The notes below the pieces were generated by a model, which saw nothing but the letters and a program-made list of their open reading frames with translations, had not been told where the DNA came from and made no database searches. Shown here in pieces: positions 37,669-45,554 of a stretch of 64,000 nucleotides of DNA. The DNA comes from Prauserella aidingensis (lineage in GTDB: Bacteria; Actinomycetota; Actinomycetes; Mycobacteriales; Pseudonocardiaceae), in contig NZ_JAMTCN010000002.1 in NCBI RefSeq assembly GCF_024171865.1, forward strand, positions 186,001-250,000, given 5' to 3'. The stretch's first letter is position 1. Each line of letters begins with the position of its first letter. Position numbers and translations under genes: made by a program.

Positions 37669-38505
37669 TCAGCCGTTCAACCGTGCATCGATGGCCGTCA
37701 GCGCGTCCAATGCGCCGATGGGGAGGGATATGCCGCGGCCGTGGCGGACCTCGGGTTCGCGCGGGTTGATGCGGATCAACCCGCCGTCGGCGGCGCTGGC
37801 CAGCTCGGCGTGCCTGCGTACGGTCGGCACCGCCGTGCCGGCGCCGAGTTCGACGACGGCGAGGCCGTCGGTGCGGCGCCGCCACGTCTGGAGCTCGTCG
37901 AGCTGCGGCTGGGAACGCTCACCGAGCCAGTCGGCGTCACCGAACATGAGGATGTTCGGCCGGGCGACGGCACCGCAGCCCGGACACGACGGAAGCGGTT
38001 CCACGGCGCGCATGGTCGTGTCGTCGACGGTGACGGTCACCTCGTCGGCAGGCCAGATGCCGGCGGAACAACCGGTCAGGCACTGCAGGTGATGGATCGA
38101 ACCGTGCACCTCGGCGACACCGGCGAAGCCGGCCTTCTGGAACTGGCCATCCACATTGGACGTGAAGACGTGGGCGCCGCCGGGTTTGCGCTCGGCCCAG
38201 CGGCGGAGGATGTCGAACCCGGGGTGGGGCGTCGTGCGGCGGTACAGTTCGAGGCGGTGGCCGTAGAAGCCCCAGGCGAGTTCGGGGTCCGCGGCGAAGT
38301 GCACCGGGTCGGCGACCTCGACGAAGCTGAGCCCGAGCCGGGCGTACGGCGGGTAGGCGCGCCAGAACCCCTCGTCCCCGCGAAAATCGGGCAGCCCCGA
38401 GTCGACGCCCATGCCCGCACCGGCGCAGACGAGCAGCGCGTCGGCGGAGCCGATCAGCTCCGCCGCGCGCTCGAGCTCGCCGGCATGGTCGAGCGGGTCG
38501 TTCAC
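37669..38505 (-). CDS. Sir2-family NAD-dependent protein deacylase
   Basis: A 278-residue sirtuin. NAD-binding motifs GAGMGVDSGLPDFRG and TSNVDGQFQKAGF, the catalytic HGSIHHLQC and a zinc site with CLTGC and CPGC pairs are all present; PNILMFGD is a further family motif. It would remove acyl groups from lysines at the expense of NAD. The GTG start overlaps the mhuD stop by 4 bp (GTGA), so translation is coupled to the heme-degrading enzyme. The C terminus has a conserved-looking RINPREPEVRHGRGISLPIGALDAL. Confidence 0.88.
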   Translation of the reverse strand: MNDPLDHAGELERAAELIGSADALLVCAGAGMGVDSGLPDFRGDEGFWRAYPPYARLGLSFVEVADPVHFAADPELAWGFYGHRLELYRRTTPHPGFDILRRWAERKPGGAHVFTSNVDGQFQKAGFAGVAEVHGSIHHLQCLTGCSAGIWPADEVTVTVDDTTMRAVEPLPSCPGCGAVARPNILMFGDADWLGERSQPQLDELQTWRRRTDGLAVVELGAGTAVPTVRRHAELASAADGGLIRINPREPEVRHGRGISLPIGALDALTAIDARLNG

Positions 38506-38819
38506 TCGTCCGAGGAGTCGGGCGACGAGCCGAGGACGACCTCGAACTCCAGCAGGTTGGCCCCACTGGAGACCGGCTTCTGCTGCTCGCCCGCGTGGGC
38601 TTCCTTCGCGCCGCCCTGCGCCCAGGCCTGGTAGTCCTCTTCCGTCTCCCACTTGGTGTAGACGAAGTAGCGGTTCTCGCCGGAGACCGGGCGCAGCAGT
38701 TCGAAACCGAGGAATCCGGGAGCGTTGTCGACCGATCCCTTCCGCGCGGCGAACCGCTTCTCCAGTTCGGGCCCCGCGCCCTCGGGAACCTCGATCGCGT
38801 TGATCTTCACAACAGCCAT
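38502..38819 (-). CDS. mhuD: Heme-degrading monooxygenase (MhuD type)
   Basis: A 105-residue ABM-domain protein almost superimposable on mycobacterial MhuD (Rv3592): MAVVKINAIEVPEGAGPELE at the start and PVSSGANLLEFEVVLGS near the end. The residues needed for heme binding and oxygenation are conserved at the same positions: Asn7, Trp66 and His75. MhuD opens heme to release iron without carbon monoxide, forming mycobilin. It is followed directly by the sirtuin gene, suggesting co-expression. The short acidic tail (SSPDSSDE) differs from the mycobacterial protein. Confidence 0.92.
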   Translation of the reverse strand: MAVVKINAIEVPEGAGPELEKRFAARKGSVDNAPGFLGFELLRPVSGENRYFVYTKWETEEDYQAWAQGGAKEAHAGEQQKPVSSGANLLEFEVVLGSSPDSSDE

Positions 38820-39031
38820 GACGCCGAGGGTACTGGCGAGTGGGGTGGCGTCGCAGCAACGCCCGCCCGGCCGGTTGTCCACGCCGTGCCGACGTCCTCC
38901 GCAGCCGCCCCGGATCTCCGCGAGCCTTCGACACGCCCGGACGGGAATCGGGACGGGCGGCGACCGCGAAGTCGTCCGCATCGCGACACATTCCGACATC
39001 CGGAAAGTCCGATGTGGACCGCATTGGCGAC

Positions 39032-40504
39032 TCAGTTCGACAGCGTTCCCGGATACAGCTGCTGCTCCCCGGGGCGGCCGCTCTGACGGAACCATGCGGC
39101 GAAGAACCCGTCGAGGTTCCTGCCGGAGACCCGTTCGGTGAACCGTTCGAACTCCGGCCACGACGCATTGCCCTCCGCGTGCTCACGGGGCCAGGAACGC
39201 ATCACACGCCAGAACGTCTTCTCCCCGAGCTGCCTGCGCAACGCGTGCATCGCGAGGATTCCCTTGTCGTACACGCCCGAGAACTCGTTGCCCGCGCCCA
39301 TGTCGTAGAGCTGCGGCTCCCAGAAGTCCCGCGGCACGGAGTCGACGGCGTCGTGGTACCGGGCGTCGAGGTCGTCGCCCTCCTTGCCCTCGGCCCACAG
39401 CCACTGCGCATAGCTTGCGAAGCACTCGTTGAGACAGATGTCGGCCCACGACGACACGGACACCTCGTTGCCGTACCACTGGTGCGCCAGTTCGTGCACG
39501 ATCGTCGACAGGTTCGCGGTGGCGTCGTAGGTGGGCCGTCCCTGTGTCTCGAGCGCGTAGCCGGTGTCGGCGCCGAGGTAGATGCCGCCCGCGGTGGTTG
39601 CGGGATACGGGCCGAATCGCGACTCGAGGAACCGCACGATCTCGCCGGTGCGCCGCGCCTCGGCCCGCAGGTCCTCCGACCCCGGCGCAAAGGCGTTCAA
39701 CACGGGCGTGCCGTCGTCGAGTTCACGCCGGACCACGTCGAACCGGTCGACCGCCACGGTCGTCAGGTAACCGGCCACGGGTTCCGGTTCGACCCACCGT
39801 GACGTCGTCCAGCCGTCGCGGGTCGACCTGCCCTCCTCGCGGCCGACCGACACCGCCTGCCACCCTTCCGGCACTCGCGCGGTGAGGCGGAACGTGGCCT
39901 TGTCTCGCGGATGGTCGTTCGCCGGGTACCAGAACGACGCCGACGGCGGCTCTCCCATCACGAACGCGCCGCCGGACGGCGTCCGGTGCCAGCCGTTGCT
40001 GCCGAGGCCGCTCTCGGTCCGGCCGGGTGTGCCGTGGTAACGCACCCGCACCCGGAAACGCTCGTCGGCCGGCGTCGGCTGCGCCGGGGTGATCACCAAC
40101 TCGTGAGCGCCCCGACGGGCGAACCGCGCGGGGGCACCGTCGACGTGCACCGATTCGACCGTCATCCCGCGCAGGTCCAGATTGAAGCTGCTGAGCGGCT
40201 CGGTCGCGCGGGCCGTCATCGTGGAGTCGCCGTGGAGCACTCCGGAGCCCGGGTCGTACCGCACCGACACGTCGTAACCCTGCGCGTCGTAGCCGCCGTT
40301 GCCCGCGTCGGGGTAGTACGGGTCGCCGATCCCCGGCGCACCCGGCTCCGCGGGTCGTTGTTGCACCGCGCCGGGCCGCTCGCCCGTCGACGCGGTCGAC
40401 GGGCGTTGCGAGCTGTCTGCCTGCGGCTCGTCCCCGCCGGGGGTGCACGCCGCTAGGGTGCACACGAGAGCGAGCACGCAGGATCCGGCCCGGCGAATGG
40501 CCAT
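39032..40504 (-). CDS. M1-family zinc metallopeptidase lipoprotein
   Basis: A 490-residue secreted aminopeptidase-like protein. It begins with a lipoprotein signal (VLALVCTLAAC, lipidated Cys20) and a Thr/Gln/Pro-rich linker. The gluzincin site is HELAH at 337-341 with Glu360 18 residues further on (NECFASYAQWLW), the complete zinc set. The usual GxMEN exopeptidase loop is replaced by YALETQGRP, so the substrate preference differs from classical aminopeptidase N. It ends with a short helical domain. It is transcribed divergently from the alpha/beta hydrolase with only 13 bp between start codons. Confidence 0.9.
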   Translation of the reverse strand: MAIRRAGSCVLALVCTLAACTPGGDEPQADSSQRPSTASTGERPGAVQQRPAEPGAPGIGDPYYPDAGNGGYDAQGYDVSVRYDPGSGVLHGDSTMTARATEPLSSFNLDLRGMTVESVHVDGAPARFARRGAHELVITPAQPTPADERFRVRVRYHGTPGRTESGLGSNGWHRTPSGGAFVMGEPPSASFWYPANDHPRDKATFRLTARVPEGWQAVSVGREEGRSTRDGWTTSRWVEPEPVAGYLTTVAVDRFDVVRRELDDGTPVLNAFAPGSEDLRAEARRTGEIVRFLESRFGPYPATTAGGIYLGADTGYALETQGRPTYDATANLSTIVHELAHQWYGNEVSVSSWADICLNECFASYAQWLWAEGKEGDDLDARYHDAVDSVPRDFWEPQLYDMGAGNEFSGVYDKGILAMHALRRQLGEKTFWRVMRSWPREHAEGNASWPEFERFTERVSGRNLDGFFAAWFRQSGRPGEQQLYPGTLSN

Positions 40505-40510
40505 AGGGAG

Positions 40511-40516
40511 AGCGTA
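40511..40516 (-). promoter_or_regulatory. -10 hexamer TACGCT of a leaderless promoter
   Basis: On the minus strand TACGCT precedes the M1 peptidase ATG by 6 nt. It almost touches the start codon of the divergent hydrolase gene. Confidence 0.55.
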
Positions 40517-40517
40517 G

Positions 40518-41279
40518 ATGCGGTTGGGCGACGGCGCCGTGCGGTTCGGCGGCGCGGGACAGCCGATCGTGCTGTTGCACGGGCTGATGGGCAGGGCGAC
40601 GACGTGGTGGCGGGTGGCGCGGTGGCTGGAGCCCTACGGCGACGTCGTGGGCCTCGACGCGCGCGGGCACGGCCGCAACCCCCGCCCGCTACCCGCCACC
40701 ACGGAGGACTTCGCCGGCGACGTCGCCGAGTTCGTCGAACGGCTCGATGCGGGACCCGCCGTGGTGATCGGACATTCGATGGGCGGGCTGCACGCACTCA
40801 CGCTCGCCGCGACCCGGCCGGAACTGGTACACGCGGTCGTGATCGAGGACTTCGCTCCGGACCTGCGTGGCCGGACCGTCGAGACGTGGCGAGGCCACTT
40901 CGAGTCGTGGCCGCAGCCCTTCGCATCACTGGCCCACGTCCGTGAGTTCTTCGGCGACACCGGTGAGTACTTCGTGGAATGCTTCGAGGAACGCGCGGAC
41001 GGCTACCACCTCATCGCCGAGCTCGACGACCTGTACACGATCGCCGCCGAGTGGGGACGCCGTGACTACTGGGCCTATGTGGACAAGGTCGGATGTCCGC
41101 TGCTCGTCGTCGAGGCCGGCGACACGGTCATGCCGGCGGGTCAGCAGGCCGAACTGGCCCGCCGGGCGGGCGGACGGCACGTCGTCGTCGAAGGCGCCGG
41201 ACACGTGGTGCACGACAGCGCACCGGACGAGTACCGCGGCGCCGTCGAGGCCTTTCTGTCCGGCGTGCTGAGCCGCTGA
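40518..41279 (+). CDS. Alpha/beta hydrolase
   Basis: A 253-residue alpha/beta-hydrolase fold protein. The oxyanion segment is VLLHGLMG, the nucleophile elbow GHSMGGLHAL, the acid VVEAGDTVMP and the histidine GAGHVVHD, so the Ser-Asp-His triad is complete. A lid domain with WRGHFESWPQPF lies in between. It corresponds in position to the hydrolase Rv3591c of H37Rv, whose substrate is unknown. It has no Shine-Dalgarno sequence. Confidence 0.88.
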   Translation: MRLGDGAVRFGGAGQPIVLLHGLMGRATTWWRVARWLEPYGDVVGLDARGHGRNPRPLPATTEDFAGDVAEFVERLDAGPAVVIGHSMGGLHALTLAATRPELVHAVVIEDFAPDLRGRTVETWRGHFESWPQPFASLAHVREFFGDTGEYFVECFEERADGYHLIAELDDLYTIAAEWGRRDYWAYVDKVGCPLLVVEAGDTVMPAGQQAELARRAGGRHVVVEGAGHVVHDSAPDEYRGAVEAFLSGVLSR

Positions 41280-41285
41280 GCACGA

Positions 41286-41397
41286 CAGCCTCCCGAATCC
41301 GCAACACGGCCTCCTGGGGCCGCAACACGGCGCCCGGAAACCGCAACACGGTCTCCGGAATCCGCAACACGGTCCCCGGGATCCGCAACACGGCGGG
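41286..41397 (-). repeat. 21-bp repeat array D (GTGTTGCG on - strand)
   Basis: Five units, CCGCAACACGG on the + strand, repeat with an exact 21-bp period. They fill the whole space between the convergent hydrolase and amidase genes, reaching to within 5 bp of the amidase stop. Confidence 0.9.
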
Positions 41398-42390
41398 TTA
41401 CTGCGCCAGGCGGGTTCGCAGCTCCTCGCGCTCGGCGCCCGTCGCCGCGAGCAGGGGCCACACGTCGGCGCCGAGGTAGCCGCTCTCGTCAGCGCTGCGG
41501 TGCACCGACGCGCCGCACGTCAGCTGCTCGACGCCGTTCGCGCGCTTGAACTTCGCCACCTCGCGGGCCATGGCGGCGGTGAACACGCCGTCGGTGGGGA
41601 CGTTCGCGCCGCGCTCGCGCAGCAACGTCTGCGCCGTGCGCACCTGCGGGCCCGCGTCGCCCGGCGTCAGCAGCGGCCAGGACGTCGGGTGCGCCGCGCG
41701 CGTGCCGAGCTGCGCCGCCACGGCCTTCCGCAGTTCCGGCAGCCTGCCGTAGAGAACGTCACCCGGGCACTGGGTGGAGTTGAAGTCGCGATGCCCCGTG
41801 ATCAGGTCCGTGGTGACGCCGTACTGCGAGGCCATCCACGCGACCAGCTGCACGAGCGAGTCCCACAGCGCCTGCGTGACGTCCACGTCGACGTAGATGC
41901 CCTCGTTCTCGATGCCGATACAGGTCGAGTTGTTGCCCCCGACGTGCGCGCCCTGCACGTGCCGCGTGCCGCCCTGGACGACTTCGAGCGAGTGGTGCCT
42001 GCCCTCGGTGATGTGGCCGCCGCGGCTGTTGGTGAACTGCTGGCCCGAATCGCCCCAGCCGTTGTCGATGTGCAGCTGCTGGATGTCCCGCGAGACCTGG
42101 AAGGCGTGCTCGACCGAGTAGTCCTCGCTGTTCGCGCCGGCGGTGTGGTGGACGACGATGTAGGTCGGCGGGTGGTCGAGGATGATCGGGTCCTGGGTCG
42201 GCGCCTGCGCGCCCCAGTCGACCGTGGTGTAGATGAGGGGCTGGTCGGCCCTCGGGGTCACACCCCGCGGTGCGGCCGCGGGCGCCGCACCCGCATGCGC
42301 GGTGCCGAGGGCGGTGAGGGCGCCTGCGGCGGTGACGGCCAGTCCGCCTTGCAGCAGGGTGCGACGGTGGAATTCGGGCTGGTCGGACAT
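41398..42390 (-). CDS. Tat-exported N-acetylmuramoyl-L-alanine amidase (PGRP/Amidase_2 type)
   Basis: A 330-residue cell-wall hydrolase. The N terminus carries a twin-arginine signal (FHRRTLLQGGLAVTAAGALTA) ending near AHAGAAPA. The amidase domain has the zinc histidines in YIVVHHTAG and in GHRDFNSTQCPGD, plus IGIENEGIY. A C-terminal segment from about residue 240 looks like a peptidoglycan-binding domain (GDAGPQVRTAQTLLRERG). It cuts between MurNAc and the stem peptide. GGAGGGAG lies before the ATG. Its counterpart in H37Rv is Rv3594. Confidence 0.9.
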   Translation of the reverse strand: MSDQPEFHRRTLLQGGLAVTAAGALTALGTAHAGAAPAAAPRGVTPRADQPLIYTTVDWGAQAPTQDPIILDHPPTYIVVHHTAGANSEDYSVEHAFQVSRDIQQLHIDNGWGDSGQQFTNSRGGHITEGRHHSLEVVQGGTRHVQGAHVGGNNSTCIGIENEGIYVDVDVTQALWDSLVQLVAWMASQYGVTTDLITGHRDFNSTQCPGDVLYGRLPELRKAVAAQLGTRAAHPTSWPLLTPGDAGPQVRTAQTLLRERGANVPTDGVFTAAMAREVAKFKRANGVEQLTCGASVHRSADESGYLGADVWPLLAATGAEREELRTRLAQ

Positions 42391-42652
42391 GTCGTTCGAG
42401 CTCCCTCCACTGGATGTCGCTGCGTGGGGACATCGGAGCACGAAACATCAATGGTCGCGAATAATCACCGACGAATTGCGGGTCACCACCGTGAAAACTT
42501 TTCGTCCCTGGGTGAGGGCGCGACCTGCGGAAACCGCTGCCGTAGTGGACATAACGCACACTTCGGTTTCACCTGAACGGGCCAGCGACCGGGCCGGTGA
42601 ACGGGCCGACGAGCCGTCGCGCGGTCGTCGCCGGAGGCCCCGTGCTCACCGG

Positions 42653-43540
42653 TCAGTACTCCCCGGGCAGTGCGAACCTGCCGTCGGCGGTCTGCTCGAC
42701 GAGGCCGTCCGTGAGCAGCGAGTCGAGGCAGCGGTCGCGCTGGCCTGCCCGGTCCCACACGACGTCGAGCCGCGTCTTGGGCACGGGTTCGTCGGTTCCG
42801 CGCAGCACGTCGAGCAGCAGACCGCGCACCTGCCGATCCGTCCCGGCGAACTTCTGCACCGGCTTGGCGGGACCGTCGTAGGCGGGTTTGCCCGCGCGGA
42901 CCCAGGCGCAGTCGTCGACGATCGGGCAGTCCGCGCACTGCGGCGCACGTGCGGTGCAGACGAGCGCGCCCAGCTCCATCAGAGCCGCCGACATCGTCGC
43001 CGCACGGCGTTCGTCGGCGGGGAGCAGCGCCTCGACGTCGGCCATGTCCTTCGTGTTCGACGCGGGACCGGCATCGCCCGCGCCGTGCACCGCACGTGCC
43101 ACGACCCGGCGGACGTTCGTGTCGACGACGGGCGTGCGCTTGCCGTAGGCGAACGCCGCGACGGCCCGTGCCGTGTACGCCCCGATGCCGGGCAGCGCGA
43201 GCAGGGTGTCGACGTCGTCGGGCACGACGTCGCCGTGTTCACGGGCGATCACGTCGGCGGCCGTGTGCAGTCGCAGCGCCCGGCGCGGGTAGCCCAGCTT
43301 GCCCCACGCGCGCAGCACCTCGGCCTGCGTCGCCGCCGCCAGCGCGGACGGCTTCGGCCACCGTTCCAGCCACTCGTGCCAGATCGGCTCCACCCGCGCG
43401 ACGGGCGTCTGCTGGAGCATGATTTCGCTGATCAGTACACCCCAGCCGTCGCAGTCGGGCCTGCGCCACGGCAGGTCGCGCGCGGTGTCGGAGAACCAGT
43501 CGAGCAGCGTTTCGGAGGCGATATCGGCGGTCAGGGACAC
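42653..43540 (-). CDS. mutY: A/G-specific adenine glycosylase
   Basis: Removes adenine mispaired with 8-oxoguanine, limiting G:C to T:A mutation. The 295-residue protein has the catalytic Glu in LISEIMLQQTPVARV, a helix-hairpin-helix LPGIGAYTARAVAAFAYG with the catalytic Asp in TPVVDTNVRRVV, and the 4Fe-4S ligands C-x6-C-x2-C-x5-C (CTARAPQCADCPIVDDC). The C-terminal recognition domain is short, as in actinobacteria. The start is GTG; TTTAAT six nt upstream is a weak leaderless -10. Confidence 0.95.
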   Translation of the reverse strand: MSLTADIASETLLDWFSDTARDLPWRRPDCDGWGVLISEIMLQQTPVARVEPIWHEWLERWPKPSALAAATQAEVLRAWGKLGYPRRALRLHTAADVIAREHGDVVPDDVDTLLALPGIGAYTARAVAAFAYGKRTPVVDTNVRRVVARAVHGAGDAGPASNTKDMADVEALLPADERRAATMSAALMELGALVCTARAPQCADCPIVDDCAWVRAGKPAYDGPAKPVQKFAGTDRQVRGLLLDVLRGTDEPVPKTRLDVVWDRAGQRDRCLDSLLTDGLVEQTADGRFALPGEY

Positions 43541-43580
43541 CGGGGCATTAAAACACTCCCCACCCCGACCGCCGAGCAGG

Positions 43581-44084
43581 TCACTCCGCCGCCTGCGGCA
43601 CCTCGGACAACCGGCCCGTGTGGACGTCGTAGACGAAACCGCGCACCAGATCGCGGTGCGGCAGGAACGGGCTCTGCTGCACCCGCCTGCAGGACGTGCG
43701 CACGCTGGCCTCGACGTCGCGGAAGGCCTCGACGGCCCATGTCGGGCGCAGTCCCGTGTCGGCTTCGAGTTCGTCCTTGAAACCGTCGTCGGTCACCGAG
43801 TTCAGCCCGCAGTCGGTGTGTTGGATGACCATGACCTCGCGGGTACCGAGCTTGCGCTGGCTCAGCGAGAGCGACCGGATCGTGTCGTCGGTGACGACGC
43901 CACCTGCGTTCCGCAGGATGTGCGACTCACCTTCGATCAGGCCGAGCAGCTGGAACACGCGGATGCGGGCGTCCATGCACGTCAGGATCGCGACGTGCTG
44001 GGAGGGCCGGGGGGACGAGCGGTCGCCGGTGACGGCGTCACCGAGTTCGGCGTTGCGCTTGAGGAGCAGGTCGATCGCGGTCAT
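43581..44084 (-). CDS. Beta-class carbonic anhydrase
   Basis: A 167-residue beta-carbonic anhydrase interconverting CO2 and bicarbonate. The zinc ligands are Cys36 (LTCMDARI, with the Asp38-Arg40 dyad), His89 and Cys92 (VIQHTDCG). Length and motifs match the short actinobacterial type (Rv3588c in H37Rv). The start is the ATG before TAIDLLLKRN; residues before it in the open frame are not conserved. Together with the gamma-class protein at 1.6 kb the window carries two carbonic anhydrase families. Confidence 0.92.
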   Translation of the reverse strand: MTAIDLLLKRNAELGDAVTGDRSSPRPSQHVAILTCMDARIRVFQLLGLIEGESHILRNAGGVVTDDTIRSLSLSQRKLGTREVMVIQHTDCGLNSVTDDGFKDELEADTGLRPTWAVEAFRDVEASVRTSCRRVQQSPFLPHRDLVRGFVYDVHTGRLSEVPQAAE

Positions 44085-44153
44085 GACGCCTATCTGACTC
44101 GCCTCGCGTCGCCGACACAAGTCCGGTTGGCGTTCATCACCGTGGCGGTCGGT

Positions 44154-45254
44154 TCACGGGCCGAACCAGTGCTGCTCCGCGGTCCTTGGCGGGGCCGACG
44201 TGGTGCCCACCCGCAGCTCGGTCGGCAGGGTGATGACCTTCGACGCGACGCGGTCGCCCGCGCCGAGGAGCAGCTTGCCCGCCGCCTTGCCCTTCTCCAG
44301 CACCGGCTGGTGGACGGTCGTCAGGCCGGCGCGCGTCGCCTCGCCGATGCCGTCGAAGCCGGTGATCGTCAGGTCGGCGGGTACGCGCAGGCCGCGACGG
44401 CCCGCCTCCGCGAGCGCGCCGAGGGCGAGGATGTCGGACGTGCAGATCAGGGCCGTCACGCGCGGGTGCTTGTCGAGCAGCTGGCGAGCGGCCGATGCGC
44501 CGTCGTCCACGTGGTGGTCGAAGCGCTCGACCACGGGAACCGAGTCCCACGGCACGCCCGCGGCCTCGAACGTGCGCTGCAACGCCGCGAGCCGCGCCCG
44601 CTGCACGTGGTAGTGGGCGTCCTGCTGGCGGTAGAGCGACGCGAAGTCGTCGTTGCGGTCGCTCGACAGGCGCATGCACAGCACGCCGACCTGCCGGTGG
44701 CCCAGGCCGACGACGTGGTTGGCGAGCTCGACGGTCGCGGCCTCGTCGTCAGGGCCGACGCGATCCAACCCGTCGAGCTGCGGCTGGTCGACGATGACGG
44801 TCGGCACGGGCCGCTGCAGCGCGGCCTCCAGGTGCGGGTCGTCGTCGGGTACGGAGTAGACGACGAAGCCGTCGACGCCCGCGCGCTGCACGGCGGCGAC
44901 GTCCTCGTTGCCGGGGCTGCCGGGCACGAGCGTGAGGCCGACGCCCGCGTCCTCGCACGCGAGCGCGAGGCCTTCGAGCACGCCGGTGGCCGCGGGGTCG
45001 CGGAAGGCGTAGGAGAGGTTCTCCGTGAGCAGCAGGCCGACGGCGCCTGCCTTTCGGGTGCGCAGCGAGCGGGCGACCGGGTCGGGTCCGGCGTAGCCGA
45101 GGCGCTTCGCGGTCTCGAGGACGCGTTTGCGCAGCTCGGGCGACAGTTGGTCCGGCCGGTTGTAGGCATTGGACACGGTCGTACGCGAGACGCCCAGTTC
45201 GGCGGCGAGGGACGCCAGTGTGGCCTGCCGCCTCGATCGCATCGGCCGGTTCAT
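44154..45254 (-). CDS. LacI-family transcriptional regulator
   Basis: A 366-residue repressor. The N-terminal DNA-binding domain (ATLASLAAELGVSRTTVSNAYNRPDQLSPELRKRVLETAKRLGY) has the hinge helix after residue 50, and the periplasmic-binding-like sugar-sensing domain follows (SRDILALGALAEAGRRGLRVP-type end: SDILALGALAEAG, ITGFDGIGEA). The ligand is unknown; no sugar catabolic gene is adjacent. It is divergent from the zinc transporter operon, and a 15-bp palindrome in between could be its operator. The ATG is preceded by a leaderless TACGGT. Confidence 0.9.
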   Translation of the reverse strand: MNRPMRSRRQATLASLAAELGVSRTTVSNAYNRPDQLSPELRKRVLETAKRLGYAGPDPVARSLRTRKAGAVGLLLTENLSYAFRDPAATGVLEGLALACEDAGVGLTLVPGSPGNEDVAAVQRAGVDGFVVYSVPDDDPHLEAALQRPVPTVIVDQPQLDGLDRVGPDDEAATVELANHVVGLGHRQVGVLCMRLSSDRNDDFASLYRQQDAHYHVQRARLAALQRTFEAAGVPWDSVPVVERFDHHVDDGASAARQLLDKHPRVTALICTSDILALGALAEAGRRGLRVPADLTITGFDGIGEATRAGLTTVHQPVLEKGKAAGKLLLGAGDRVASKVITLPTELRVGTTSAPPRTAEQHWFGP

Positions 45255-45260
45255 GAACAA

Positions 45261-45266
45261 ACCGTA
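45261..45266 (-). promoter_or_regulatory. -10 hexamer TACGGT of a leaderless promoter
   Basis: On the minus strand TACGGT stands 6 nt before the LacI-family ATG. Confidence 0.6.
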
Positions 45267-45471
45267 ACGGTTCAGAACACGGTGCAGAACCTGAGGCCCG
45301 CGTCGATCACATTTGCCTGCCGCCTGCGCGGTCACGGGCGGTATCCCGCGCAGGCCACGCTCCGGTCGGTGGGCGCCGAGGTGATCACCGCCGATGCAAC
45401 GTCGGTGACGCAACGTCGACCGGCCCGTCGCTCCGTCGGGGTTTCGTCACCGATTTCAGTGGCCGCCCAGT

Positions 45472-45486
45472 TGGGAACGGTTCCCA
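45472..45486. promoter_or_regulatory. Operator palindrome TGGGAACGGTTCCCA
   Basis: A perfect 7-1-7 palindrome that overlaps the -35/spacer region of the znuA promoter. The dimensions fit an actinobacterial Zur box (TGAAAA...TTTTCA type, AACGGTT core shared), and the TGGGA half-sites also resemble LacI-family operators. Either Zur or the divergent LacI protein could bind. Confidence 0.65.
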
Positions 45487-45491
45487 TTATC

Positions 45492-45497
45492 TATACT
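45492..45497 (+). promoter_or_regulatory. -10 element TATACT of the zinc transporter operon
   Basis: TATACT follows the palindrome by 5 bp and precedes znuA by 57 bp; it is the best -10 match in the intergenic region. Confidence 0.65.
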
Positions 45498-45554
45498 GAC
45501 CGTGACAGGCGGCGCTCCCGGAGCGGATTCCGGGCACAGGCAGGGTGGTGGACG

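Noticed and set aside
43299-45554. Upstream extension of the znuA frame by about 750 codons
   Set aside because: The extension is antisense to mutY, canB and the LacI gene. The lipoprotein signal beginning at 45555 fixes the true start.
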